DNA of 64,000 bases from Hyphomicrobium sp. (lineage in GTDB: Bacteria > Pseudomonadota > Alphaproteobacteria > Rhizobiales > Hyphomicrobiaceae). Under the pieces are notes generated by a model. It had not been told where the DNA came from, searched no databases, and worked only from the letters and a program-made list of their open reading frames with translations. Positions 19,919 through 28,979 of the stretch are shown here, piece by piece; the first letter of the stretch is position 1; every line of letters starts with the position of its first letter. The position numbers and the translations under genes are program-made. The stretch spans positions 434,001 to 498,000 of the forward strand of contig JAFWGI010000016.1 of assembly GCA_017512425.1 (NCBI GenBank), in the 5' to 3' direction.

Positions 19919-20230
19919 TTAGGCGGCCTTCGCCTTGGCGATGCCTTCGAGCACGCCGAGGATGTCGCTTTCCTTCATGATCAGCAGGTCTTCGCCGTCG
20001 ATCTTGACTTCCGTGCCCGACCACTTGCCGAACAGAACCGTATCGCCAGCCTTGACGTCGAGCGGCGTGACCTTGCCCGATTCATCGCGGCCACCCGGGC
20101 CAACGGCAACGACTTTGCCCTGCTGCGGCTTTTCCTTAGCCGTGTCGGGGATGATGATCCCGCCGGTCGTCTTGGTTTCCTCTTCAAGGCGCTTGACGAC
20201 CACGCGGTCGTGGAGCGGACGGAACTTCAT
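19919..20230 (-). CDS. groES: Co-chaperonin GroES
   Basis: Heptameric lid of the GroEL chamber. The product is 103 residues, full length for the family, beginning [17 protein letters not shown], with the mobile-loop segment [20 protein letters not shown] and the dome-region [28 protein letters not shown]. First gene of groESL, behind a promoter overlapped by CIRCE about 140 bases upstream. Confidence 0.98.
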   Translation of the reverse strand: MKFRPLHDRVVVKRLEEETKTTGGIIIPDTAKEKPQQGKVVAVGPGGRDESGKVTPLDVKAGDTVLFGKWSGTEVKIDGEDLLIMKESDILGVLEGIAKAKAA

Positions 20231-20353
20231 GGGAACAACCTCATGATAAAATTATGATTTCTTATTTTCGGATGCAGGCTCGGCGCCAATCAGTTGGCAC
20301 CTCACGCATGGCTGGTACCAGTTGCGGCCCAGCCAGCGCCCACACACGACGGG

Positions 20354-20382
20354 TATATGTAACCGGCCGTTAGCAGTGTCAA
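20354..20382 (-). promoter_or_regulatory. Vegetative promoter of groESL
   Basis: On the minus strand a -35 hexamer TTGACA (20377-20382) and a -10 CATATA (20354-20359) are separated by 17 bases. Transcription would begin near 20346 and give a leader of about 115 bases before groES. The -35 lies inside the CIRCE element, so HrcA binding would block polymerase directly. Confidence 0.7.
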
Positions 20383-20396
20383 GCGGCGAGTGCTAG
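20370..20396. promoter_or_regulatory. CIRCE operator, HrcA binding site
   Basis: TTAGCAGTG, 9-base spacer, GAGTGCTAG: the consensus is TTAGCACTC-N9-GAGTGCTAA, so the left arm matches 7 of 9 and the right arm 8 of 9, with the exact 9-base spacing. It stands upstream of groESL, as known for HrcA-controlled chaperonin operons in alphaproteobacteria. hrcA itself is not in the window. Confidence 0.85.
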
Positions 20397-20462
20397 ACGG
20401 GGTTAGCGAGGGGGATTAGTCGCCGGGGTCCGCATCCGGCGCCGGCCCTAAAGCCGGCAAGT

Positions 20463-20498
20463 AAAACGCCCACGGACAGTCGGCCGCGGGCGTTTCAA
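20463..20498 (-). terminator. Terminator of the H-NS-like gene
   Basis: On the minus strand AAACGCCC and GGGCGTTT form the stem, with the sequence between (CGGCCGACTGTCCGT region) as the loop, followed by TTAC. It lies about 20 bases past the stop at 20520 and separates this gene from the groESL regulatory region. Confidence 0.65.
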
Positions 20499-20519
20499 AA
20501 CTATAAGTCCGATGCGCCT

Positions 20520-20873
20520 TCAAAGCGCAAAATCGTTGAGCTTCGCGCCTTTTTTCAGACGGTCGACGAGCCAGTTCGGCTTACGGCCACGGCCGGTCCA
20601 GGTATCGGCGCGATTTTCAGGATTGGCATACTTCGCGACCCCAAGGGATTTGCCCTTCCCCGCGCCGCGGGCACCGCGCACACCGCCAAACAATTCGTTG
20701 ACGGAAAATCCGTGATTCTTGGCCAATTCGGCCATTTTTTCTTTTAAAGCGGAGCGCTCGCGATCGCGCGCATTTGCAAGTGCCTTCTGCACTTTGGCTT
20801 CGAGATCGACCAATTCCTTGAGCGACATCTTATCGACATTGATACCCGTCGGCTTTTTTACGCTTTGCTTCAC
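20520..20873 (-). CDS. H-NS family nucleoid protein, HvrA type
   Basis: DNA-binding silencer or trans-acting regulator of the H-NS/HvrA family found in alphaproteobacteria. The 117-residue product has the N-terminal oligomerisation helix (KMSLKELVDLEAKVQKALA) and the C-terminal DNA-binding motif NRADTWTGRGRKPNWLVDRL, preceded by a basic Gly-rich linker (GGVRGARGAGKGKS) that resembles an AT-hook-like tract. I chose the GTG at 20873, preceded by TTGGGG, so that the protein begins just before PTGIN; a further GTG at 20906 is possible. Regulatory targets are unknown. Confidence 0.85.
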   Translation of the reverse strand: MKQSVKKPTGINVDKMSLKELVDLEAKVQKALANARDRERSALKEKMAELAKNHGFSVNELFGGVRGARGAGKGKSLGVAKYANPENRADTWTGRGRKPNWLVDRLKKGAKLNDFAL

Positions 20874-21002
20874 GGCAACAAACCCCAATACAAAATGATT
20901 TTTCACCGTCTAGCGCGAAAAGTGCCGAGTTGCACGTCATTTCTGGCGGAACGCAGAATTGCCGCGCGATTGTCGTTAAAGACTAATGCAGCCATATATG
21001 TG

Positions 21003-22235
21003 CTACTCACTACGTAGTGCTTCAATCGGATTTAATGCCGCCGCACGCCGCGCAGGAAAATAGCCGAAAATCACGCCGGTCGCTGCAGCCGCCGCCATTG
21101 CAAGGGCAATTACCGACGGGGATATCAATACCGGCCATTTGGCCGCATTCGCGACGATTGCGGCAACCCCTACGCCGAGCGCTATTCCGATCAATCCGCC
21201 AATCAAGCACAGCGTCACGGCCTCAACCAGAAATTGCCGCATGATATCGGCATTACGACCGCCGACCGCCATGCGTAGTCCGATCTCGCGGGTCCGCTCT
21301 GTCACCGAGACGAGCATGATATTCATGATGCCTATGCCGCCCACAATCAGCGAGATCGCCGATGTTGCCGCCAGCAGATATGTCATGGTGCTCAGAACTT
21401 CCGTCCGCGCTTTCATGAATTCTGCGAGATTGCGGACGTTGAAATTGTCCTCGGCGCCCGGTTCGATACGGCGGCGCTGCCGCAACAGCGTTTCGATATC
21501 TTCCTGCGCATCCTTCAAGTCGATGCCGTTGTCGAACTTGATATAGAGCTGCCCGACCTGATCGGCCTGCACCTGGCTTTTGCCGACGATCTGACCGCGC
21601 GCCGTCGTCATCGGCAGCAACACCAAATCGTCTTGATCGCGCCCGAAACTCGACGGGCCTTTGGTATCGAGCACGCCGACAACCAGGAACGGCGTGTTCT
21701 TCACGCGAATGGTTGCGCCGACAGGATCGTTCTCTTGAAAGAGCTGTGTCGCAACGGTTTTACCTATGATCGCAACTTTCGCGGAAGCGCGCATCTCCTG
21801 CGCCGTAAAATCCCGCCCCGAGACAACCGGCCAATCGCGCACGGCGGTGAAGTCGGGGTGCACGCCCGAGAGCGTCGTCGACCAGTTGGCATTGCCGTTG
21901 ACGACAGGACCGGAGCCGTTCAGCTGACCGGATATTGCGACAACGCCGTCCACTTTATCGCGTATGGCGACGAGGTCTGCTTCGGACAGCGGCAGCTCGG
22001 TGCCGGCGCCGGCTGCGCGGCCCATCACGCGGCTGGACCCTGAGAACACGACAAGCATATTCGATCCGAGCGATGCGATCTGCTTCTCGACCTCGCTGCG
22101 CGCACCCGATCCGACCGCCACGAGAATGATGACGGACGCGACACCTATGACGATGCCGAGCGTCGTCAGGATCGAGCGCAGCAGGTTCGAGCGCAGCGCC
22201 GTCCACGCCATCATCAGACTGTCGAGAAGCGTCAT
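21003..22235 (-). CDS. MacB-like ABC transporter permease
   Basis: Membrane subunit of 410 residues of a type VII (MacB/LolCE-like) ABC system. It has the N-terminal helix (LLRSILTTLGIVIGVASVIILVAVG), a large periplasmic MacB-PCD domain (about residues 45-280), and three C-terminal helices with TRTREIGLRMAVGG between the first two. The start overlaps the ATPase stop (ATGA), and the ATPase in turn overlaps the adaptor, so the three genes are one operon. In this family the ATPase drives conformational change rather than classical transport. No outer-membrane TolC partner is nearby. Confidence 0.9.
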   Translation of the reverse strand: MTLLDSLMMAWTALRSNLLRSILTTLGIVIGVASVIILVAVGSGARSEVEKQIASLGSNMLVVFSGSSRVMGRAAGAGTELPLSEADLVAIRDKVDGVVAISGQLNGSGPVVNGNANWSTTLSGVHPDFTAVRDWPVVSGRDFTAQEMRASAKVAIIGKTVATQLFQENDPVGATIRVKNTPFLVVGVLDTKGPSSFGRDQDDLVLLPMTTARGQIVGKSQVQADQVGQLYIKFDNGIDLKDAQEDIETLLRQRRRIEPGAEDNFNVRNLAEFMKARTEVLSTMTYLLAATSAISLIVGGIGIMNIMLVSVTERTREIGLRMAVGGRNADIMRQFLVEAVTLCLIGGLIGIALGVGVAAIVANAAKWPVLISPSVIALAMAAAAATGVIFGYFPARRAAALNPIEALRSE

Positions 22236-23014
22236 GATAGCGCCCCTCCGCCGGTCGCGCGCAGCGGAAAGCGTTCCGTATCGTCGACGACCTGTCCATC
22301 GCGGAACACTATTTTGCGCCGAGCATGTTCGGCGATGTCGGGTTCGTGCGTGACGATGATGACCGTGATGCCTTCGCGATTGAGATCGCCAAAGAGGGTC
22401 ATGATTTCTTCCGACGTCTTGGTGTCGAGCGCACCGGTCGGCTCGTCGGCCAACAGAATTTTCGGATTGTTGACGAGCGCGCGCGCGATTGCGACGCGTT
22501 GCTGTTGCCCGCCCGACAACTGGCTCGGCAAATGATCGAGCCGCTGACCGAGCCCGACCTGTTCCAGGCGATGGCGGGCACGGGCCTCCAAATCAGCAGG
22601 TCGCGGGCGCGCATACAGCAGCGGCAAGATCACTTGATTGAGCGCCGGTGTTCTGGCCAGCAGGTTGAACTGCTGAAAAACGAAGCCGATCGTCGCATTG
22701 CGCAGGTCCGCAAGCTCATCCGAACTCATGTGCGCGATATCGCGATTGTCGAGCCACAACCGTCCAGACGTCGGCCGGTCGAGCGCACCGATCAAATTCA
22801 TCATCGTCGATTTGCCCGATCCGGATGAACCCATGATCGCAACGTAATCGCCCTTGGCGATATCAAGCGAAACGCCGTCGAGCGCGCGCACGGTTTGATC
22901 GCCCATGCGATAGATTTTGCTGATGGCTTCGGCGCGGATCAACGTCGGCACGTTTTGCGTGACAGCGCCGGCCCTCGATGCGTGTTCGGCCAAAACCGTC
23001 GCGGACGCGCTCAT
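22232..23014 (-). CDS. ABC transporter ATPase, MacB/LolD type
   Basis: A 260-residue nucleotide-binding protein for the MacB-like permease. Walker A is GSSGSGKSTMMNLIG, the Q-loop region is FVFQQFNLLARTPALNQVILP, the signature is LSGGQQQR, Walker B is ILLADEPTGALDTKTSEE, and the switch is VTHEPDIAEHA. About 25 extra residues precede the core (ASATVLAEHASRAGAVTQNV). Overlaps of 4 bases with both neighbours indicate coupled translation. Confidence 0.93.
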   Translation of the reverse strand: MSASATVLAEHASRAGAVTQNVPTLIRAEAISKIYRMGDQTVRALDGVSLDIAKGDYVAIMGSSGSGKSTMMNLIGALDRPTSGRLWLDNRDIAHMSSDELADLRNATIGFVFQQFNLLARTPALNQVILPLLYARPRPADLEARARHRLEQVGLGQRLDHLPSQLSGGQQQRVAIARALVNNPKILLADEPTGALDTKTSEEIMTLFGDLNREGITVIIVTHEPDIAEHARRKIVFRDGQVVDDTERFPLRATGGGALS

Positions 23015-24471
23015 CGTTTGGCGTCGCGGCCACGTACGATGACGCGCTCGCCCTCTGCCAATTGCCCACCGGCGATTTCGGTGAACTGATCATCCGAAAT
23101 GCCAAGGCGTACAAAGCGCCGCTGCGGCTGGTTCGTCTCATCCAAGACGTGGACAGAGCCAGCTTTGGTATTCTCGCGGCCGCGCTTCCATTTCTCGAAA
23201 AGCGGACGCTGGTCGTCGCTGAGCAGTGGCGACAACGTCTGCTCAATCGCCGACTGCACCTTCTGGCGTACCGCTTGCGGATCTATCGGAGCCTGCATAT
23301 CCAAGCCGCTCTGCGCGGCGCGCGGCGCAAGCACCTTCGCCAATTCGGCCCGGAGCGCCTGCTCCTGCGTGTCGGTCAGGTTCAAATCGTTCTTCAATCG
23401 CGAGATCTGACGTTCGCCACGATTTTCACCGCGACCGCCACGGTCGCCCTCAGCGCTCTCACCGCGCGGTTTGAAGCGCAGGGCATCGTTCGGGATGCGC
23501 AGCACATCGTCTTTCTCCGCCACAGCGATTTGTACGTTCGCCGTCATGCCAGGGAACAGCTTGCGGTCGTCGTTCGCGGCCTCGATGATGACCGTATATG
23601 TGACGATGTTATTCAGCTCCGTTGCCGACAGGCGCACCTGCGTGACTTTGCCTTTGAAGAGGCGATCGGGATAGGCATCGACGCTGAACGTCACCGGATT
23701 GCCCTCGGCAACCGCACCGACGTCCGCCTCGTTGACCTGCGCTTCGATGCGGATCAATCGCAAATCCTGCGCGATCTTAAAGAGTTCCGGCGCCTGGAAG
23801 CTCGCGGCAACGGTTTGGCCCAAATCAATCGAGCGCGAAATCACGGTGCCGTTGATCGGCGAGACAATGCGCGTCCGCTCAAGATCGACTTCCGCCATAT
23901 TGAGAGCGGCTTCCCGCTGCTCGATACCCGATTTCGCACTATCGATCTGAGCCCGCACGACGTTGATGTCGGCCTTGCCGACGGCGAGATCGCGGTTAGC
24001 GCTGTCGAGCGTTGAGGTTGCGGAAAAGCCTTTCGCCTGCAAGGACTGCTGCCGCTCGACAGTGCGCTCGGCAAGCGCGAGCACGGCAGTCGCCTTGGCA
24101 AGCGCGGCCTCCTGATTAAGCAACTGCGCCTTGGCCGCTGCCAGATCGGCGCGGGCTTGCGAGACTTTGGCGACGAAGCTGCGGTCGTCAATCGTCGCCA
24201 GAATATCTCCGGATTTGACCTCGCTGTTGAAATCGACTTTCAACTCCTCGATCTGACCCGAGAGCTGCGAGCCGACCGAAACCGTCACGAGCGCGCGCAC
24301 CGGACCCGATGTCGAGACAAGTTTGCGGATTTGTCCCTTCGTCGCGGCGACCGTGTCGTATGTCACGGCGCCGGAATTCGCCCCCCCGGGCGCGAGCATG
24401 CGCAGGCCAAAAAAGCCAGCGACGGCAAGCGGCAGGGCAAGCGTGAAAAGGTACTTCAAAGGTTTGGCCAT
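23011..24471 (-). CDS. MacA-like periplasmic adaptor with LTxxQ insertion
   Basis: HlyD/MacA membrane-fusion protein of 486 residues: an N-terminal anchor (YLFTLALPLAVAGFFGLRML), a lipoyl and long coiled-coil hairpin region (about residues 60-200, AKVSQARADLAAAKAQLLNQ), and a beta-barrel. About 105 residues then intrude before the last domain. This insert (residues 335-439) starts with a charged RGGRGENRGER tract and contains LTDTQEQALRAELAKV and LLSDDQRPLFEKWK, which resemble the LTxxQ motifs of Spy/CpxP proteins. The other genes of the operon are the ATPase and permease. Substrate unknown (macrolide, peptide or siderophore export are options). Confidence 0.88.
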   Translation of the reverse strand: MAKPLKYLFTLALPLAVAGFFGLRMLAPGGANSGAVTYDTVAATKGQIRKLVSTSGPVRALVTVSVGSQLSGQIEELKVDFNSEVKSGDILATIDDRSFVAKVSQARADLAAAKAQLLNQEAALAKATAVLALAERTVERQQSLQAKGFSATSTLDSANRDLAVGKADINVVRAQIDSAKSGIEQREAALNMAEVDLERTRIVSPINGTVISRSIDLGQTVAASFQAPELFKIAQDLRLIRIEAQVNEADVGAVAEGNPVTFSVDAYPDRLFKGKVTQVRLSATELNNIVTYTVIIEAANDDRKLFPGMTANVQIAVAEKDDVLRIPNDALRFKPRGESAEGDRGGRGENRGERQISRLKNDLNLTDTQEQALRAELAKVLAPRAAQSGLDMQAPIDPQAVRQKVQSAIEQTLSPLLSDDQRPLFEKWKRGRENTKAGSVHVLDETNQPQRRFVRLGISDDQFTEIAGGQLAEGERVIVRGRDAKR

Positions 24472-24845
24472 TGCGGAACGATCATAGCTCTGAAAAGCGG
24501 CAGCGCGGCGCTATTGTGCAGCACATAGCAAACGAGGTAGCAGCAAACTTCCGTCGCAGCGCCAATAGGACTGTTTGATCGAGACGCGATGACTGGCGGC
24601 TGAATAACGGCTGGCTGAGTTACGCCGCCGTCGTGTTGCCCGACCATCCGTCCGCCGTAGAGGCCTGCCAATGCGGGAACTATGCGTTACAACCTCGGTT
24701 ATGTAGATGGTTGCGGAGCGCAATTTTTACAGCCGCGCCGGGTTAATGCGCCCCCGCGGCTCTGGCTTGTATCACTGTCCCGCGAAGGATAGGGTCGCGT
24801 CCGAACCGATCGTCGCCAACTAAACCCAAAAACGAGTGTCTTTTC
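24472..24845. other. Non-coding gap, 374 bases, upstream of sodB
   Basis: Divergent intergenic region between the adaptor gene and sodB. The overlapping open frames are low-quality and lack ribosome sites. I see no hairpin terminator, riboswitch or clear iron or oxidative-stress operator. The promoters of both flanking genes must lie here. Confidence 0.5.
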
Positions 24846-25436
24846 ATGACCCTGAAACTCCCCGACCTCCCCTACGCCTACGATGCGCTGGCACCCTACA
24901 TGTCGGCCGAAACGTTGGAATTCCACCACGACAAGCATCATCTGGCGTACGTCGACAATGGCAACAAGCTCCTGGCGGGTTCTAAGTACGAGGGCCAGTC
25001 GCTCGAAGACATCTGCAAAAACGCATTCGCCGATAAGAACGCGCCGATCGTCAACAACGTCGGACAGCATTGGAACCATCTGCACTTCTGGCAGTGGATG
25101 AAGAAGGGCGGCGGCGGCAAGAAGCTGCCCGGCAAATTGCAGACGCTGGTTGACGAAGCAGGTGGCTTCGACAAGATGCGTAACGACTTCATTGAAGCCG
25201 GCAAGGGCCAGTTCGGCTCGGGCTGGGCTTGGCTCGCGCTCAAGAACGGCAAGCTCGAAGTCCAGAAAACGCCAAACGGCGAAAATCCGCTGATGCACGG
25301 CTCGACGCCGATCCTCGGCGTCGATGTCTGGGAGCACAGTTATTATATCGACTATCGCAATGCGCGGCCGAAGTATCTCGAAGCCTGGTTCGACAACCTG
25401 GTGAATTGGGAACACGTCGAAAGCCTGATGGGCTAA
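24846..25436 (+). CDS. sodB: Superoxide dismutase, Fe/Mn type
   Basis: Cytoplasmic enzyme that converts superoxide to O2 and H2O2. The 196-residue length fits. Metal ligands are visible in LEFHHDKHH (first His), VGQHWNHLHFWQWM (second His), and DVWEHSYYIDYRNARP (Asp and His). The central GSGWAWLALKNGKLEV is present. No signal peptide. Fe or Mn preference cannot be set from the sequence by eye. The gene stands alone between the macAB-like operon and the patatin genes. Confidence 0.95.
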   Translation: MTLKLPDLPYAYDALAPYMSAETLEFHHDKHHLAYVDNGNKLLAGSKYEGQSLEDICKNAFADKNAPIVNNVGQHWNHLHFWQWMKKGGGGKKLPGKLQTLVDEAGGFDKMRNDFIEAGKGQFGSGWAWLALKNGKLEVQKTPNGENPLMHGSTPILGVDVWEHSYYIDYRNARPKYLEAWFDNLVNWEHVESLMG

Positions 25437-25516
25437 GCGGTCAACCGTCTCACAGCCTTTTACGACCTTTGGGGCGCTCCGTGGTATAGCTGAACTTTCA
25501 GTCCACGGGCGCCCCA

Positions 25517-27349
25517 ATGCCGTCTGCCCCCTTCCATCTCGATCGTATCGCGACGTTTCAAGGCGTACCCAGCGATCACCTCGCGCAATTGGAAACGAGA
25601 CTGCGGCCCCTTGCCGTTGCGCGCGGCGTTTCCATCGTCACTGAAGGCGACGACGCTGACGCACTGTTCGTCGTCATCTCCGGACGGTTTGCCGTCGAGG
25701 TCGATGGCAACCCGGAACCCGTGACCGAAATCGGTCAAGGTGCGACCATCGGTGAGATCGCATTCTTTGCCGGCGGCAACCGCACCGCGACCGTCCGCGC
25801 TATTCGCGATAGCGTCGTATTGAAGTTGAGCCGCGCCGACTTCGATGATATTTCACGGCGCGCGCCTGCAATCTGGACCGCAATTACCGCGACTCTTGCG
25901 TCGCGGCTGGCAGTAGAGACGCGAAAATCAACCGCACTCAGCAATGGCGGCTTCGCACGCCGACGCGCTGGTCCACGGCCACGCACAATCGCGGTCATCG
26001 CGGCCGGACCAACGCCTATTTCAGACGCGTTTCTCGAAGCCTTCGCGCGGGCCGGATGCACGCATGCCGGCACGCTGATCGCAGGCGCAGCCGATATCGC
26101 GGGGTATACGCGCGATGATCGCCTCAACGAAAACGATACGACGGCCGCGCTGAATGACCTTGAATCTCAGTACGACACGATCGCTTTCATCGCCGATCCG
26201 GTTTTGTCGCCGTGGACCGAGAAAGCCATCCGGCAAGCTGATGCGATCCTGAGTGTTGGAACCCACCCTGACGGGCCACTCGGAAGAACCATCGCGCGCA
26301 ATCCGCTCGAACTGTTTGCAGCGACACTGCACAAACCGTCTGCGTTCCACCTCGCAATCCTACACCCGCGCCGCGCGCCTATCCAAGGTACGCGGCATTG
26401 GCTGAGCGGACGTGAGCCGCACATGCATCATCACGTGTCGCTTGAAGGTGACGGCGACATCGAGCGGTTGTGGCGGTTTCTCCGCGGACAGGCGAAGGGC
26501 TTCATCGCCTGCGGCGGCGGCGCGTTCTGCGCAGCGCACATCGGCGTCTATAAGGCGTTCCGCGAAGCAGGCGACACGTTCGACTTTTTCGGCGGCACCT
26601 CCGGCGGCGCGGCGATGACGGCGGCATTTGCGCAGGATTTGGAACCGGACGACATCGACGCGCGCGTGCACCGCATGTTCATCGACGGTAAGGCGCTCGG
26701 CCGCTATACGCTGCCGCGCTACAGCCTGCTCGATCACACGCACTTCGACGCGCATCTCAGAAACGAATACGGCAATGTCCGCATCGAAGATTTGTGGAAA
26801 CCGTACTTCGCCGTGTCCGCCGATCTGACGGAAGCGCAGCTCGAGGTGCATCGCTCCGGGCCGCTATGGGAGGCGATCCGCGCAAGTGCCGCCATTCCGG
26901 GTTTGCTGCCGCCCTACTGCCGCGGCGACGGACGCATGCTCGTCGATGGCTCGGTGATCGCGAATGTTCCGGTCGAAGTGATGCACGCGTTGAAGACAGG
27001 GCCGAATGTCATCGTGTCATTCGATACGCCAGGCGCCGCGAGCGTGGCTTTCGACTATGATGCGCTGCCGGGACGCCGCGAGTTATTCTTGAAATGGGCA
27101 AATCCTTTCGCCGCGAAGACATTGCCCAACGCGCCGTCTGCGGCGACAGTCCTTGTGCGCAGCCTTATGGCCAATCGTGGTCACTACGAACGTCATATCG
27201 GCTCTGACGACTGGCTTTTGGTTCCGCCGACGCCGGATGACATGGGCGCGCTCGATTGGAGGCGGCATAGCGAACTGCTGGACACCGCTTATCGCTACAC
27301 AAAAGCCGAAATCGAACGCCGAAATGCCGGCTCATGCTCTCCCGGTTAA
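25517..27349 (+). CDS. Patatin-like phospholipase with cNMP-binding domain
   Basis: A 610-residue protein of the NTE/RssA type. Residues about 15-130 form a cyclic-nucleotide-binding fold (GVSIVTEGDDADALFVVISG, IGQGATIGEIAFFAGGNRTATVRA). The middle (about 155-300) resembles the Rossmann-like linker of NTE relatives. The patatin domain has the oxyanion GGGAFCAAHIG, the nucleophile motif GTSGG with Ser362, and the catalytic Asp477 in VDGSVIANVP. Probable cytoplasmic or membrane-associated lysophospholipase. Second patatin gene 122 bases downstream. Missing membrane helix: soluble form. Confidence 0.9.
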   Translation: MPSAPFHLDRIATFQGVPSDHLAQLETRLRPLAVARGVSIVTEGDDADALFVVISGRFAVEVDGNPEPVTEIGQGATIGEIAFFAGGNRTATVRAIRDSVVLKLSRADFDDISRRAPAIWTAITATLASRLAVETRKSTALSNGGFARRRAGPRPRTIAVIAAGPTPISDAFLEAFARAGCTHAGTLIAGAADIAGYTRDDRLNENDTTAALNDLESQYDTIAFIADPVLSPWTEKAIRQADAILSVGTHPDGPLGRTIARNPLELFAATLHKPSAFHLAILHPRRAPIQGTRHWLSGREPHMHHHVSLEGDGDIERLWRFLRGQAKGFIACGGGAFCAAHIGVYKAFREAGDTFDFFGGTSGGAAMTAAFAQDLEPDDIDARVHRMFIDGKALGRYTLPRYSLLDHTHFDAHLRNEYGNVRIEDLWKPYFAVSADLTEAQLEVHRSGPLWEAIRASAAIPGLLPPYCRGDGRMLVDGSVIANVPVEVMHALKTGPNVIVSFDTPGAASVAFDYDALPGRRELFLKWANPFAAKTLPNAPSAATVLVRSLMANRGHYERHIGSDDWLLVPPTPDDMGALDWRRHSELLDTAYRYTKAEIERRNAGSCSPG

Positions 27350-27471
27350 CGCTCGCGCCACGAAAGTGTGGTAAATGGCGGCGATACGGATGCGCTACAG
27401 GCTGCCGCAAAATCAGTGGCGCTGCCTTGTAGCCACATTGCGGCCGGGATACCCGCGGTCTAGTAAAGGTT

Positions 27472-28914
27472 ATGGTATTGGGGTCGTTCGCCAAATTCGG
27501 CTTTTCGCGCATCCGCGCAGGTGTTGCTGCGGCGTTGGCAGCCGTTGCACTGACGGGCTGCGCGTCGACGATCGAACGCCACGGCATTCCGACGGCGGCG
27601 CTTGCCGACAAGGCCCAAGTCGCGGGCCTCGAAGGCGTCCGTTTCTGGGCCGATGAAGTTTCAAACGATCCGGTTGGCGACATTCGCCGCCATACGCCGA
27701 ACATGCCGACGATCGGCCGCGACAATAGCAAGATCAAAGGCAGGCCGGTGGTCGAGTCGCTCGCACTTTCGGGCGGCGGATCCGATGGCGCCTTTGGTGC
27801 CGGCGTCCTCGCGGGTTGGACCGACCGGGGAGACCGTCCGGAGTTCGAAGTCGTGACCGGCGTTAGCGCAGGCGCGATCATTGCGCCGTTCGCCTTTCTC
27901 GGCCCGCAATACGATCCGGCGCTGAAAGTCATCTGGACCGAATATCAGCAATCGCAGGTCGTCACGGCGCAATTCCTTCCCGGCCTTTTCGGTGGCCAAG
28001 CGCTCACCGACACGACACCGCTTGCAGGCTTGATCGCGAAGTATGTCGACCGCGCAATGCTCGACGCGATTGCCGAACAATATAAACGCGGCCGCATTCT
28101 GATGGTCTTGACGACCAATCTCGATGCGCAACGTCCCGTCGTTTGGAACATGGGCGAGATTGCGCTCAATCCGTCACCTGAAGCGCTGACGCTGTTCCGC
28201 AAGGTCATCCTTGCATCGGCTGCCATTCCGGGCGCATTCCCGCCTGTCAACATCGACGTCGTTGCCGGCGGCAAGAACTACGAAGAGATGCATGTCGACG
28301 GCGGCACGACGCGAGAGCTGTTCATCACACCCGTGCAAGCACCGCTCAAAGCTTTCGACGCCCTCTACCCTGCGCCGCCGATCCGCAAAATCTACATCAT
28401 CAAGAATGGGAAGGTTGTGCCGGAACAGGAAGTCATTCCGCAGACGACTTTCAAAATCGCGGCGCGCTCGATTTCGACGTTGATCAAAAGTCAGAACTGG
28501 AGCGAGCTCTATAGACTTTACCGCGTGGCGCTCGACGGTGGTGCCGATTTCAATTTCACCGCCGTACCGGACGATTTCAATTTCAAGACCGAGCTGATTT
28601 ACGATCCCAAATACCAGGTCGCTTTGTACGAGCGCGGCATTGCCGTGGGCAAATCAGGCGCATGGATGAAGGCGCCGCCGGGGCAAACGCCGATTACTGT
28701 CGATGAAATGAAAAAGGCCAAGCCGACAAAAGCGGAAATGGCTAAGCAAACGACGCCCGTAAAACGAATGCAGGACACTGCATCGCCACCGCCGGCAGCG
28801 CCAGTTGTGCCTGCTGTTCCGCCGGTCGTGGCGCCTGGCCCGTCGGCCGCCAACGAGGCGCAACCGCAGGTGCCGGACTACGCTGCTTGGTCGCAATCAG
28901 TCACGACGAACTGA
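27472..28914 (+). CDS. Patatin-like phospholipase lipoprotein
   Basis: A 480-residue lipase with a lipoprotein signal (VALTGC, lipid Cys30), so it should be anchored to a membrane. The catalytic elements are GGGSDGAFGAG (oxyanion loop), GVSAG with Ser132, and Asp276 in VDGGT. The C-terminal 60 residues are Ala/Pro-rich (SPPPAAPVVPAVPP). The start ATG at 27472 follows the first patatin by 122 bases in the same direction; a joint role in phospholipid turnover is an inference. A terminator with GCGCGAT arms follows. Confidence 0.9.
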   Translation: MVLGSFAKFGFSRIRAGVAAALAAVALTGCASTIERHGIPTAALADKAQVAGLEGVRFWADEVSNDPVGDIRRHTPNMPTIGRDNSKIKGRPVVESLALSGGGSDGAFGAGVLAGWTDRGDRPEFEVVTGVSAGAIIAPFAFLGPQYDPALKVIWTEYQQSQVVTAQFLPGLFGGQALTDTTPLAGLIAKYVDRAMLDAIAEQYKRGRILMVLTTNLDAQRPVVWNMGEIALNPSPEALTLFRKVILASAAIPGAFPPVNIDVVAGGKNYEEMHVDGGTTRELFITPVQAPLKAFDALYPAPPIRKIYIIKNGKVVPEQEVIPQTTFKIAARSISTLIKSQNWSELYRLYRVALDGGADFNFTAVPDDFNFKTELIYDPKYQVALYERGIAVGKSGAWMKAPPGQTPITVDEMKKAKPTKAEMAKQTTPVKRMQDTASPPPAAPVVPAVPPVVAPGPSAANEAQPQVPDYAAWSQSVTTN

Positions 28915-28924
28915 GCTTAAAACA

Positions 28925-28953
28925 AAAGCGCGATAGCAGAGCCATCGCGCTTT
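28925..28953. terminator. Bidirectional hairpin terminator
   Basis: A 10-bp stem AAAGCGCGAT / ATCGCGCTTT with a 9-base central part (AGCAGAGCC) lies between the convergent patatin and DUF4236 genes. A-run on one side and TTTC on the other make it usable in both directions. Confidence 0.75.
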
Positions 28954-28979
28954 CGACTAATCCATCAGAACTGCGAACG

